Below, in pieces: positions 43,238 through 52,335 of a stretch of DNA of 64,000 bases (positions are counted from its first letter, which is position 1; each line of letters starts with the position of its first letter). The notes under the pieces are model-generated. The model made no database searches and was not told where the DNA came from. It was given only the letters and a program-made list of their open reading frames with translations. Source of the stretch: Priestia megaterium (GTDB taxonomy: Bacteria > Bacillota > Bacilli > Bacillales > Bacillaceae_H); assembly GCF_009497655.1 (NCBI RefSeq), contig NZ_CP023317.1:1083501-1147500 (forward strand). Direction: 5' to 3'. The translations under genes and the position numbers were made by a program.

Positions 43238-44392
43238 GTGACTAATACACTCACAGAACAAAAAAGAATCTATTTATCTAGCCCGCACATGAGTGGGAAT
43301 GAACAAAAATATATCAATGATGCTTTTGAAACAAACTGGATTGCCCCTTTGGGGCCTAATGTAGATGCATTTGAGCAAGAAATTGCGTCTTATGTAGGAG
43401 TTAAAGGAGCAGCAGCAGTGAGTTCTGGCACGGCTGCTCTTCATTTAGCCCTTCAATTATTAGAAGTAACAGCTGATGATATTGTGTTCTGTTCTACTTT
43501 TACATTTATTGCAAGTGCTAACCCAATTGTTTATCAAGGCGCTACACCTGTTTTTATTGATTCAGAACCTGATACATGGAATATGTCTCCACTTGCTTTA
43601 CAAAAAGCATTTAAAGATGCTTCGGAAAAAGGCAAGCTTCCTAAAGCGGTTATCGTAGTTAATTTATATGGGCAAAGTGCAAAAATGGATGAAATAGTCT
43701 CAATTTGTAATCAATATGGAGTGCCAATCGTTGAAGATGCAGCTGAATCATTAGGGTCTATCTATAAAGGTAAAAAAAGTGGTACCTTAGGAAAGTTTGG
43801 CGTCTATTCTTTTAATGGAAATAAAATTATCACAACATCTGGTGGAGGAATGCTTGTTTCTAATGACCTTGAAGCTTTAGATAAGGCTAGGTTCCTTGCC
43901 ACACAAGCCAGAGATCAAGCTCCTCACTATCAGCATAGTCAAGTAGGTTATAACTATAGGTTAAGTAATATTTTAGCTGGTGTGGGGAGAGCACAGCTAG
44001 AAGTTCTAGATGAACGAGTTGAATCTCGAAGAAATATTTTCAATCTTTATCGTCAAAAGTTAAGTCACCTTAAATCAATAGAGTTTATGTCTGAATTGCC
44101 AGAAACATTGTCAAACAGGTGGTTAACAACAATCTTAATTCATGAAAACGAGTTTAATGTTACAGTTTCTTCTATTATTGAAGAACTTGGAAAAAAGAAT
44201 ATAGAAGCTCGCCCTCTATGGAAACCTTTACATTTACAGCCTGTATTCAATGGTGTACACATCTATTCACATAACGAGCAAAATGTATCAGAATATTTAT
44301 TTAAAAGAGGAATCTGTCTACCTTCAGGCTCTAACATGACGCGAGAGGATCAAATAAAAGTTATAGATACTATACTAAATCTATTCAGTTAA
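43238..44392 (+). CDS. PLP-dependent sugar aminotransferase, PglE/EpsN type
   Basis: A 384-residue DegT/DnrJ/EryC1 aminotransferase starting at GTG. Landmarks are IYLSSPHMSGNEQKYINDAF, SSGTAALHLALQLL, EDAAESLGS, and the lysine-bearing YSFNGNKIITTSGGGM. It converts the 4-keto sugar from the EpsC-like dehydratase to the 4-amino form. It completes the bacillosamine set in this operon. Confidence 0.93.
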   Translation: MTNTLTEQKRIYLSSPHMSGNEQKYINDAFETNWIAPLGPNVDAFEQEIASYVGVKGAAAVSSGTAALHLALQLLEVTADDIVFCSTFTFIASANPIVYQGATPVFIDSEPDTWNMSPLALQKAFKDASEKGKLPKAVIVVNLYGQSAKMDEIVSICNQYGVPIVEDAAESLGSIYKGKKSGTLGKFGVYSFNGNKIITTSGGGMLVSNDLEALDKARFLATQARDQAPHYQHSQVGYNYRLSNILAGVGRAQLEVLDERVESRRNIFNLYRQKLSHLKSIEFMSELPETLSNRWLTTILIHENEFNVTVSSIIEELGKKNIEARPLWKPLHLQPVFNGVHIYSHNEQNVSEYLFKRGICLPSGSNMTREDQIKVIDTILNLFS

Positions 44393-44541
44393 TTTATTTT
44401 TAGTTAAAGAATCAAGTCTTTCGGTTTGTGTTTTTGTTAAAAATATTAAATTATGTAAAATAAAGTAGATAAGCCATAGCATGTTATATATAATGAATTT
44501 TGTACTGGTTTTACTATATTAATTTTGTACGGAGGTCTTCA

Positions 44542-45285
44542 ATGGAAGAAACAATTGATTTAAGACAATTGTTTGGAACTCTTAAAAAAAGGTTCTGGTT
44601 AATTGCCTTAATTACCATCATAGCAGCAACAATCAGCGGTGTTGTTAGTTTTTTTGTGTTAACGCCTGTATATGAAGCAAGAACTCAGATCTTAGTCAAC
44701 CAAGCTAAATCTGAACAACAATTTTATAACTCTTCTGAATTACAAACAAATGTTCAATTAATTCAAACGTATAATGATATCATTAAAAGTCCAGCAATTT
44801 TAGGGGAAGTAACAAAGCAATTAGACTTAGATATGACTCCTAAACAGTTAAGCAGTCAAATTCAAGTAACGAATTCACAAGATTCTCAAGTTGCCCACAT
44901 TGTAGTACAAGATACAAATGCTAGACTAGCGGTGAAAATTGCTAATACAACGGCCTCTGTATTTAAAAAAGAAGTGCCTAAAATTATGAGTATTGATAAT
45001 GTGAGTATTTTAGCAAAAGCTCAGCTTGACGAAGCACTGAGTCCAGTTAAACCGCAGCCGTTTTTGAATATTGCAATAGCAGTAGTCGTGGGGTTAATGG
45101 CTGGCGTAGGCTTAGCCTTCTTACTAGAGTACCTAGATAATACGATTAAAAATGAACAGGATGTTGAACGTGTTTTACAATTACCTGTTATTGGTGTGAT
45201 TTCTATTATTAAAGAAGAAGAGCTTAAAAACCTTTCTTCCGCTAGTTATGTATCAGCAGTAAGGGGGGAGTCACGCGGTGCTTAA
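44542..45285 (+). CDS. Wzz/YveK-type kinase modulator and co-polymerase, cluster B (EpsA/CapA-like)
   Basis: The 247-residue protein starts at the ATG after GGAGG. It has two membrane segments (about 18-40 and 173-195), the extracellular [20 protein letters not shown] segment, and the cytoplasmic [20 protein letters not shown] tail that activates BY-kinases. The first 40 residues are strikingly similar to the third Wzz at 63590, including the shared ribosome-site region. It overlaps the kinase start by eight bases. Confidence 0.92.
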   Translation: MEETIDLRQLFGTLKKRFWLIALITIIAATISGVVSFFVLTPVYEARTQILVNQAKSEQQFYNSSELQTNVQLIQTYNDIIKSPAILGEVTKQLDLDMTPKQLSSQIQVTNSQDSQVAHIVVQDTNARLAVKIANTTASVFKKEVPKIMSIDNVSILAKAQLDEALSPVKPQPFLNIAIAVVVGLMAGVGLAFLLEYLDNTIKNEQDVERVLQLPVIGVISIIKEEELKNLSSASYVSAVRGESRGA

Positions 45286-45991
45286 AATATTCAAGAAATC
45301 AAAGTCTGTTTCAAAAAAATTAACGCATATGCGCAGTTTAATTTCGCATCAAAAGCCTAAATCTCCTATCACGGAGCAGTATCGTACAGTACGTACCAAC
45401 ATTCAGTTTTCGAATGTGGATCATGATATAAAGTCCATTATGGTTACGTCTTCATTTCAAGAGGAAGGTAAGTCAACAACCGCAGCAAACATAGCAGTTG
45501 TTTTTGCCCAGCAAAAGAAAAAAGTGTTGCTGGTGGATGCAGATTTGCGTAAGCCTAGCGTACAGTATACGTTTCAATTGCAAAATCATCTGGGTTTAAC
45601 TAATGTATTAACGAGGCAGATGGTGTTTCATTCTGCAGTTCAAGCTACAGGAATAGATTCACTGGATGTGTTAACCAGTGGGCCTATTCCTCCAAATCCA
45701 GCAGAGTTACTTGGATCACAGGCAATGAAAGATTTTATGGAAGAGATATACGAGCAATACGATATTGTTATTTTTGACACGCCACCTGTGTTGCCAGTGG
45801 CCGATGCTCATATTCTGGCCAATCAATGTCATGGTCTTGTATTGGTTATAAAAAGTGGACATGTAGAAAAAGATTCTGCACTCAAAGCGAAAGATATATT
45901 AGAAAACGCAAAAGGAAAACTTCTTGGAGTTATACTTAATCAAAAACAGCACTCAGATGACGAGCAATATTATTATTATGGTACAAAGTAG
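45278..45991 (+). CDS. BY-type tyrosine kinase (CapB/EpsB/PtkA-like)
   Basis: The 237-residue cytoplasmic kinase has an intact Walker A ([16 protein letters not shown]), Walker A' ([12 protein letters not shown]), Walker B ([10 protein letters not shown]) and a C-terminal autophosphorylation cluster YYYYGTK. It would work with the Wzz protein at 44542 to control polymer length and export. It is the only intact BY-kinase in the window. Its likely phosphatase partner starts cluster C at 50336. Confidence 0.94.
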   Translation: MLKIFKKSKSVSKKLTHMRSLISHQKPKSPITEQYRTVRTNIQFSNVDHDIKSIMVTSSFQEEGKSTTAANIAVVFAQQKKKVLLVDADLRKPSVQYTFQLQNHLGLTNVLTRQMVFHSAVQATGIDSLDVLTSGPIPPNPAELLGSQAMKDFMEEIYEQYDIVIFDTPPVLPVADAHILANQCHGLVLVIKSGHVEKDSALKAKDILENAKGKLLGVILNQKQHSDDEQYYYYGTK

Positions 45992-46049
45992 TTCAAATAA
46001 AAACCATTTGAAAATATATTACTTTCGTTAAGTGAACAAAAAAAACTAA

Positions 46050-46092
46050 ACAGCCAGTATGTTTCGGTATTTGCCGAGGCATACTGGCTTAT
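46050..46092 (+). terminator. Terminator of cluster B
   Basis: GCCAGTATG / CATACTGGC arms close a larger loop (with TTTCGG / CCGAGG pairing inside), followed by TTATTTGGTTT. It lies about 60 bases after the kinase gene. Confidence 0.7.
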
Positions 46093-46782
46093 TTGGTTTG
46101 AACTACTGGCATTTGGTAAAATTAGTGCTGAATTTTGATTTTTGAACTAGTTTATTTTATATATTGAGTTGAGAAAGAACAACTTTAATAGATGGTACCT
46201 TAATCTAGAAAAAGGTGAAAATTGAAGTTTTTTGAGAGTTCTCTAAGGCCTTATAAAACTTAATTTATATATTTTTTAAATATTTATAGACCTCTTACGT
46301 AGTCGCGTTTTCTGTAAGAGTTGGCAGAAGAAAAAATATATTATTTATTCGAAAAATAAAACTTCTTCTATCTTATTTTTTCTATCTTAACATTTACTTT
46401 ATTTTCTATATCCTCGTATTTTTATACCAATTAAGTTATTTCCTCTTACTATAATAGTTGAAAAAATATAATTGTCTGCCTTAAGCTGAAGCAAATAATT
46501 ATTCTTTGTATCGCTTGTAAGAGTATAATAATATATCTTGTAAATTTATGTTTTTTAAACGTTGTCTTTTTACTTAAGTGAGATGACAATGTTTGATAGT
46601 AGAGATTATACATAGTAAGCCATTAGCCGAGCTTAAAAATATCCTTTTTCTTAGTCTTAAAATCATAATTTATAAGTGCAAATAAATTCAAAACAAATCA
46701 CCTTTCATTCAATTTTCACTAAAAAGAAATAGGGTATAAACATACAGCATGAGAACTAAATTATATTTACAGGAGAAATATA
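46093..46782. other. Gene-free A+T-rich gap
   Basis: About 690 bases of low-complexity A+T-rich sequence between cluster B and a small gene. No convincing frame, repeat or RNA was seen. Confidence 0.5.
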
Positions 46783-46947
46783 ATGTTTTTTATCTCTAAA
46801 ATATTTTATCAATGGCATCGTATTAGACTAGCATTTCTTGAATTATTGCTAGAAGGATGCATGGATAAGGGACTAGAAAATAAATTAAACAGAAAAATTA
46901 ACTATCATAAGCATAAAATAGAAAAATTATCAAAAGATGGACTTTAA
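46783..46947 (+). CDS. Small basic protein of unknown function
   Basis: This encodes 54 residues with an excellent AGGAGAAATATA spacer before the ATG. The N-terminal half is hydrophobic and aromatic (MFFISKIFYQWHRIRLAF) and the second half is Lys/His/Asn rich and probably helical (NRKINYHKHKIEKL). No family recognised. It lies 64 bases before the VanZ gene in the same direction. Confidence 0.6.
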   Translation: MFFISKIFYQWHRIRLAFLELLLEGCMDKGLENKLNRKINYHKHKIEKLSKDGL

Positions 46948-47011
46948 TCCTCTAGAAAGAGCGGAATAGTTTAAGGGAGTACTAAATAAAAACTCTAGGA
47001 GATTGCAAGGA

Positions 47012-47437
47012 ATGTTAAATCGTAATGTAATTAATGCTTTATTTTTAGGTTCGATTTTATTTATTATTGGTTTAACGATGTTTCCAGAAGCTTCATTGGG
47101 TATCGGTGTAGACCAAGGGGGTATTAATCTTGTGCCCTTTTATACAATTCGAGATTTATTACTTCATCGCTCTTTTGGCGATTTTATAATAAATAATATA
47201 GGGAATATTATTTTATTTGTGCCTTTTGGTATCTTGTTACCCCTTAAATTCAATAGTATAAGTAGTTGTTCAAAAGCTTGCTTAATCGGAATGACATTTT
47301 CATTGCTAATTGAAATTGTTCAATTGTCTATGCCTAATAGGTGGACTGATATAGATGACGTTATTTTAAATACTTTAGGAACGGGAATCGGTTACGGCTT
47401 ATCTAAATTATTAAAAAATATTTCGAAAACAGCATAG
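47012..47437 (+). CDS. VanZ family membrane protein (second copy)
   Basis: This 141-residue protein has four hydrophobic segments and VanZ-family elements NIIGNIILFVPFGILLPLKF and SLLIEIVQLSMPNRWTDIDDVILNTLGTGIGY. The ATG at 47012 follows AGGAG by ten bases. It is only distantly similar to the VanZ protein at 26641. Function here unproven. Confidence 0.85.
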   Translation: MLNRNVINALFLGSILFIIGLTMFPEASLGIGVDQGGINLVPFYTIRDLLLHRSFGDFIINNIGNIILFVPFGILLPLKFNSISSCSKACLIGMTFSLLIEIVQLSMPNRWTDIDDVILNTLGTGIGYGLSKLLKNISKTA

Positions 47438-47539
47438 AAATACATAAGTAAGAGAGTGTATACCCGTTCTATCTTTATTAAGAAAAAGGTGTCGTTTCTA
47501 GGAAGACAACTTTGCGAATTTAAACAATATATAGAAATA

Positions 47540-47568
47540 GAAGAGTGCTAATCCCTGCGCTCTTTTAG
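47540..47568 (+). terminator. Terminator downstream of the second VanZ gene
   Basis: AAGAGTGC / GCGCTCTT with an eight-base loop and TTTAG tail. Confidence 0.6.
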
Positions 47569-47647
47569 TTGCGGAAATAAATAATTTAAAATATATCTTT
47601 TGTTCCTTAATTGAAATAGAATTATTCCTTAGATATGTTCTAGTAAT

Positions 47648-47824
47648 TTAGCAGGCCTAACTTTATTTGTAAGTTTCAGTGTATTTTTAGTATATTTTCA
47701 TGGTTTTTTCATTTTTCATCGTTATAATAACTCACGTGAAAATTCCTATACAAAAATCAAAAGGTTAGGATGGAAAGCTAACAGTCTAAGTCAAATGACT
47801 ATGACAGCTGAAATGTCTGTTTAA
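47648..47824 (+). pseudogene. Possible broken small membrane protein
   Basis: A 58-codon stretch reads like protein (hydrophobic LFVSFSVFLVYFHGFFIF then RYNNSRENSYTKIKRLGW) and ends at TAA, but has no ATG, GTG or TTG upstream in frame. It may be a remnant or chance. The preceding gap (47569-47647) shows nothing else. Confidence 0.3.
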
Positions 47825-47837
47825 AGGGGAACTTAAA

Positions 47838-47945
47838 GTGATAGAATTTTTTAAAAAGATTATAAAGTGTAAGATTAAGGCACAACATAAAGTAGAAATT
47901 TCTTCTGGTAGATGTATTCGATGTGGAAAAGAAATCGTTAAGTAA
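47838..47945 (+). CDS. Tiny basic CxxC protein
   Basis: This encodes 35 residues starting at GTG after AAAGGGGAA. It is lysine rich and ends CIRCGKEIVK, a single Cys-x-x-Cys that may bind metal as a dimer. Followed by a terminator-like hairpin. Similar tiny CxxC proteins occur in Bacillus, but I cannot name this one. Confidence 0.5.
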   Translation: MIEFFKKIIKCKIKAQHKVEISSGRCIRCGKEIVK

Positions 47946-47959
47946 TGTTTGATTGAGAG

Positions 47960-47995
47960 AAAAGTCTTTTCAAAATTGGAGGGGCTTTTTTTATG
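47960..47995 (+). terminator. Terminator after the tiny CxxC gene
   Basis: AAAAGTC / GGCTTTT arms with a T7 tail. Confidence 0.55.
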
Positions 47996-48171
47996 CATAC
48001 CCCATTATTAAAAGTAAAAAATGTCAGGCATCCATAGTTACAGTGTAAGATTAAGAGAAATACCTAGTTCTTCTGCTAAATTGTTTTCATTTTAAAAAAC
48101 CTTCGATTATATTAAAATAAAATCCTTTTATGGTAAAATATATTTCATTAACTAGATTGGAGAATGAATTA

Positions 48172-49740
48172 ATGAAAGCACTTTTAATGAGGGCAGGTTT
48201 ACTAACCTCCCTAGGACTAGGCTTGTTTCATGGAGAAGCATTGGCAGAATATGAACAACCCTCTCAATGTATCTCATATGGTGAAATTAAGCAAAATCAA
48301 AATCCCTCTTTGCAGCATGTTAACTGCCTATTAACAACTGCAGCCTTACAAGCAAATATCCCTCCAGAAGTCGTAAAAGCAGTAGCTACAAAAGAAAGCG
48401 GAGCAACAGAAGGAAATCGTATTTGGAGTCAATTTGACAGCGAAGGCAAACCCAGAATTTCTCAAGACGGTGGAATTGGACTTATGCAAATTACCAATCA
48501 ATCAACCTATGATCAAGAAAGATTAAAATATGATATTTATTACAATATTCAGGCAGGTGTTCAAATACTCAGTAATATGTATAGTCGAACTGATCTTCCT
48601 AAAATAAAAGGAGCTGGAAGAGAAACTATTGAAAATTGGTATTTCCCAGTAATGGCTTACAATGGTATTAAGCCAGTAAATAGCCCTCTTTATCAATTCA
48701 CTGGTGAAAGAAATACGGAAGCGTATCAAGAAAAAGTTTTTGCTTTGATAGAATACTATAGTTTTGTAGATGACCCTAAACTTAAGCTAGGAAAATTTCC
48801 TTTTGCTACAGAAGATTTTTCCTACGATGTATCTCAAGGTGAAAATATTAAATTCCTAAAAAAAGAGTATACTTTAACTGATGATCTGCATTCATCAGCT
48901 TACAATTTTGTATTAGGTAATAAAGTAACGGTAACAGGTGATGTCGCTAATTTAAGGTCACAACCAGGTACTCCATCGGATGCTAGCAAATTACTTAAAG
49001 GTACAACGCTGATCGTTGATGGAGATTTTAAATATGATCAAGATTCAAGCAGTGAAAGGCAATTTGTATGGTATCCAGTTAGTACATTAGACCAGCAATC
49101 AACGGGATATATTTCATCAGCCTACCTTATGAAAAGTTATATTCCAGGGAAAGTTACAAAAGTGAATATGAGTACGGATAAGGCAAGCCCTCAAACAGAA
49201 GGAACACCTATAACGGTGACAGCAACATCTGAAGGAAGCAGTGACCCGGAATACCGATTTTATGTAAGAGATGAAAAAGGAACGCTTACGATGCTACAGG
49301 AGTATGGATCCAGTAATAAAGTAACGTGGACCCCTCAGAGTAAAGGAACCTATACCTTAATTGTGCATGCAAAAGATAAGAGTAATTCGGGTGCAAATAG
49401 TTACTATGAAGCACGCACAGAGAAGATTTACCAGGTAGAAGCAGGAAAAGTTACGAAGGTGAGTATGAGCACGGACAAGGCAAGCCCTCAAACAGAAGGA
49501 ACACCTATAACGGTGACAGCAACATCTGAAGGAAGCAGTGACCCGGAATACCGATTTTATGTAAGAGATGAGAAAGGAACACTTACGATGCTACAGGAGT
49601 ATGGAGCCAGTAATAAAGTAACGTGGACTCCACAAAGTAAAGGAACCTACACTTTAATTGTGCATGCAAAAGATAAGAGTAAGTCAGGTGCAAATAGTTA
49701 CTATGAAGCTAGAATAGATACTACTTATACTATAAATTGA
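48172..49740 (+). CDS. Secreted lytic transglycosylase with SH3-like domain and two repeat modules
   Basis: The 522-residue protein starts at the ATG after TTGGAG; an upstream in-frame ATG has no ribosome site. A signal peptide (LLMRAGLLTSLGLGLFHGEALA) is followed by an SLT/goose-lysozyme-like domain with the catalytic Glu in VAVATKESG-type sequence (VVKAVATKESGA) and DGGIGLMQITN. A bacterial SH3-like domain (VTGDVANLRSQPGTPSDASK) comes next, then two nearly identical 99-residue triple-tyrosine-like modules. It should cleave peptidoglycan glycan strands; the modules may bind cell wall or surface glycan. Stand-alone gene with its own terminator. Confidence 0.9.
   Translation: MKALLMRAGLLTSLGLGLFHGEALAEYEQPSQCISYGEIKQNQNPSLQHVNCLLTTAALQANIPPEVVKAVATKESGATEGNRIWSQFDSEGKPRISQDGGIGLMQITNQSTYDQERLKYDIYYNIQAGVQILSNMYSRTDLPKIKGAGRETIENWYFPVMAYNGIKPVNSPLYQFTGERNTEAYQEKVFALIEYYSFVDDPKLKLGKFPFATEDFSYDVSQGENIKFLKKEYTLTDDLHSSAYNFVLGNKVTVTGDVANLRSQPGTPSDASKLLKGTTLIVDGDFKYDQDSSSERQFVWYPVSTLDQQSTGYISSAYLMKSYIPGKVTKVNMSTDKASPQTEGTPITVTATSEGSSDPEYRFYVRDEKGTLTMLQEYGSSNKVTWTPQSKGTYTLIVHAKDKSNSGANSYYEARTEKIYQVEAGKVTKVSMSTDKASPQTEGTPITVTATSEGSSDPEYRFYVRDEKGTLTMLQEYGASNKVTWTPQSKGTYTLIVHAKDKSKSGANSYYEARIDTTYTIN
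49147..49738 (+). repeat. Two tandem 297-bp in-frame repeats in the lytic transglycosylase gene
   Basis: The segment starting near 49148 recurs from about 49445 with a 297-base period and only scattered differences, many of them silent. It encodes two copies of the module beginning GKVTKV-MSTDKASPQTEG. Confidence 0.95.
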
Positions 49741-49747
49741 GTGGCAT

Positions 49748-49784
49748 GTAACTCTATCATTGAAAATGATAGAGTTTTTTATTG
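49748..49784 (+). terminator. Terminator of the lytic transglycosylase gene
   Basis: AACTCTATCATT / AATGATAGAGTT with a short loop and TTTTATT tail. Confidence 0.85.
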
Positions 49785-50250
49785 ATCAAAGAATTCAAAC
49801 TCGTTTGTTATCCAATAAAGTTATTCATGTCAGGTGTTAAACAATTAACGACATATAATTTTAAAGAATGTTAATATAATATAGGTCTTTGGATTTATAT
49901 AGATATAGATAAAATGATCTATTTTAGTTATTTCTTACGAAGTTTAGAGATACTAATAACTTTATATTAGCAACGATGGAAACGGTATCAAATATTCTTT
50001 TAGCAAGTTCGGAAAAATTAAAATTTTTTCATATAAACAAGTCTGTTGACTCAAGAAAATATAAGATATTATTGGTAAAATTTTAAATAGATAATTTTGG
50101 TCAATGCCCTATACATTTACATTTATTTTATGACGTTAATATTACATTGTTATAATTTTGAAATATATTTACTATAATTTTAATGGGCAATATGACCTGT
50201 TTAAATGATAAAAAGGACATTAAAGACATATAAAACTGGTATTCGGGGTA
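49785..50250. other. Long non-coding upstream region of cluster C
   Basis: About 465 bases without a gene, A+T-rich. Upstream of the Spo0A box and promoter I recognise no further defined operator or RNA. The length resembles the 27106-27630 gap before cluster B. Confidence 0.5.
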
Positions 50251-50251
50251 T

Positions 50252-50258
50252 TTCGACA
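50252..50258 (+). promoter_or_regulatory. Spo0A box upstream of cluster C
   Basis: TTTCGACAAAAA contains an exact inverse Spo0A box, ten bases before the -35. The surrounding bases (TTTCGACAAAAA then AGACA) are nearly the same as at the cluster B promoter, which extends the similarity beyond the box itself. Confidence 0.65.
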
Positions 50259-50268
50259 AAAACAGACA

Positions 50269-50297
50269 TTGAACCTATAAAAAAGCTATGCTAGTAT
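50269..50297 (+). promoter_or_regulatory. SigA-type promoter of cluster C
   Basis: TTGAAC and TAGTAT separated by 17 bases, about 38 bases before the phosphatase start. Confidence 0.65.
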
Positions 50298-50335
50298 TGA
50301 TAATGTTTTTATAGGACTTTTGAAGGACGGTGAAG

Positions 50336-51109
50336 TTGAGCGTGATAGATTTACATTGTCATATATTACCTGGTGTTGATGATGGTGCAAAAGATATAGC
50401 ATCGAGCATTGAAATGGCTAAACAAGCAATCTCACAAGGGATTCATACTATTGTCGCTACACCTCATCATCAGAATGGAAAATACATAAATGAAAAAGCA
50501 AGCATTGAGCAGCAGGTAGGCTTATTAAATCAAGTGTTGGAAGAACGGGAGTTGCCTCTAACCATTTTACCTGGTCAAGAGTCGCGTATCTTTGGAGAAA
50601 TGGTGGAGGAATATCGTGCTAGCCGAGTTCTTACGCTAAACAATACAGGTAAATATATATTCGTAGAGTTTCCATCTAGTCAAGTGCCACGATATACAGA
50701 ACAACTTTTATTTAATCTTCAGTCAGAAGGGCTTACACCCATTATTGTACATCCAGAGCGAAACAGCCGTTTAATTGAAGAACCTGATCTTCTATATAAT
50801 TTTGTTAGCCGAGGGGCATTAACACAATTAACCGCTTCTAGTCTAGCGGGTGATTTCGGTAAGAAAATTAAAAAGTTTTCTCATCAATTGATTGAAACTC
50901 AACTAACTCATTTTATTGCTTCAGATGCTCATAATGTAACTGGAAGGTCTTTCAGGATGCAAGAAGCGTTAAGCATAGTAGAAAGAGAGTACGGCATCGA
51001 CTTAGTGTATCAATTTAACGAAAATGCAGTATGCGTGGTAGAAGGGAAAACTTGTTTTATAGAGCCGCCAGAACGAATTCAGCGCAAGAAATTTTTAGGG
51101 ATATTTTAG
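50336..51109 (+). CDS. PHP-type protein-tyrosine phosphatase (CpsB/CapC/YwqE-like)
   Basis: The 257-residue metal-dependent phosphatase removes phosphate from BY-kinases and their targets in capsule systems. TTG at 50336 is favoured because AAGGA lies eight bases away; GTG at 50330 is too close to it. Motifs: DLHCHILPGVDDG, ATPHHQNGKY, GQESRIFGE, HPERN and FIASDAHN. It leads cluster C, before the EAR RNA, with no kinase beside it in the window except the cluster B kinase at 45278; one may follow the Wzz gene at the window end. Confidence 0.9.
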   Translation: MSVIDLHCHILPGVDDGAKDIASSIEMAKQAISQGIHTIVATPHHQNGKYINEKASIEQQVGLLNQVLEERELPLTILPGQESRIFGEMVEEYRASRVLTLNNTGKYIFVEFPSSQVPRYTEQLLFNLQSEGLTPIIVHPERNSRLIEEPDLLYNFVSRGALTQLTASSLAGDFGKKIKKFSHQLIETQLTHFIASDAHNVTGRSFRMQEALSIVEREYGIDLVYQFNENAVCVVEGKTCFIEPPERIQRKKFLGIF

Positions 51110-51191
51110 TCAAGGTATGTTAAAGCTTCTTACAAGTTTGTTAATTGTTTAGATTATATCGTTTATTATTCAATATTAGAAATGAAATAGT

Positions 51192-51302
51192 AAGGTAATG
51201 TCTCCTAACCTTTATCAATGGAGATACTCGATTGTACTGTGGGTGATAGACACCTTAGACGCTTGTCGTCAAAAGTACGGTGTGAGGGTGGGTTAGATGC
51301 CC
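51192..51302 (+). ncRNA. EAR (epsC) antitermination RNA, copy 2
   Basis: It has the same ordered blocks as the copy at 27799 (TAATGTCTCCT, GGAGATACTCG, CTGTGGGTGA, CACCTTAGAC, GTGAGGGTGGGTTAGATGCCC) with a different spacer in the central stem. It lies between the phosphatase gene and galU, so readthrough control would govern most of cluster C. A 25-bp perfect hairpin follows ten bases later. Confidence 0.85.
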
Positions 51303-51312
51303 AATTTTATTA

Positions 51313-51365
51313 AATAAATACTTACGATAAAGTTACTGTTAGTAACTTTATCGTAAGTATTTATT
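51313..51365 (+). repeat. 25-bp perfect inverted repeat directly after EAR copy 2
   Basis: Arms 51313-51337 and 51341-51365 are fully complementary around a GTT loop. The sequence is unrelated to the hairpin after EAR copy 1, but length and position match. No T run follows. Confidence 0.9.
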
Positions 51366-51412
51366 CTACTATTACATAATTAAATAATAAAAAAGAAAGA
51401 GGTATAGAAAGT

Positions 51413-52306
51413 ATGAAGAAGATACGTAAAGCTATAATACCAGCAGCCGGTTTAGGAACCCGCTTCTTACCAGCCACAAAGGCAATGCCAAAGGAAATGC
51501 TGCCAATCGTTGATCAACCTACTATTCAGTACATAGTGGAAGAAGCAATTGAGTCTGGTATTGAAGATATTATTATTGTAACGGGCAAGGGAAAACGAGC
51601 GATTGAAGATCATTTTGATTATGCGCCAGAGTTAGAAAATAATTTAGTAGAAAAAGAGAAGTTTGAATTATTAGAAAAAGTTCGTCAATCTTCAAACGTA
51701 GAAATTCATTATATTCGACAAAAAGAACCAAAAGGGTTGGGCCATGCTGTGTGGTGTGCTCGTAAATTTATCGGAAATGAACCATTTGCTGTGTTATTAG
51801 GCGATGATATTGTCCAAGCTGAAACGCCTTGTTTAAGACAGTTAATGGATGAATATGAAAACACATTATCTTCTGTAATTGGCGTTCAAACTGTAGCGGA
51901 TGAACAAACGCACCGTTATGGAATTGTAGACCCAATTTCGAAAGAAGGAAGACGCTATCAAGTAAATACATTTGTTGAAAAGCCAGCAGCAGGTACTGCA
52001 CCTTCTAATTTAGCAATTATGGGGCGCTATGTATTTACACCAGAAATTTTCATGTTCTTAGAACAGCAAGAGGTAGGTGCAGGCGGTGAAATTCAATTAA
52101 CGGATGCGATTCAAAAGTTGAATGAAATTCAGCGTGTTTTTGCTTATGATTTTAAAGGTACGCGTTACGATGTTGGAGAGAAATTGGGTTTCATTCAAAC
52201 CACGCTAGAATTTGCACTGCAACATGAAGAAATGAGAGATGAATTACTGGAAGTGATGACTTCTATTATTGAACGAGAAAGTAAGAAAAAAGTGAATATT
52301 AATTAA
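51413..52306 (+). CDS. galU: UTP-glucose-1-phosphate uridylyltransferase
   Basis: A 297-residue GalU/GtaB enzyme that makes UDP-glucose. It has the nucleotide-binding start [40 protein letters not shown], and the [12 protein letters not shown] segment. It supplies glucose (or galactose after epimerisation) for cluster C. Being within the EAR operon suggests a dedicated paralogue besides a housekeeping gtaB. Confidence 0.96.
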   Translation: MKKIRKAIIPAAGLGTRFLPATKAMPKEMLPIVDQPTIQYIVEEAIESGIEDIIIVTGKGKRAIEDHFDYAPELENNLVEKEKFELLEKVRQSSNVEIHYIRQKEPKGLGHAVWCARKFIGNEPFAVLLGDDIVQAETPCLRQLMDEYENTLSSVIGVQTVADEQTHRYGIVDPISKEGRRYQVNTFVEKPAAGTAPSNLAIMGRYVFTPEIFMFLEQQEVGAGGEIQLTDAIQKLNEIQRVFAYDFKGTRYDVGEKLGFIQTTLEFALQHEEMRDELLEVMTSIIERESKKKVNIN

Positions 52307-52335
52307 TCATACTACGATGGAAAGGGGATTAAACA

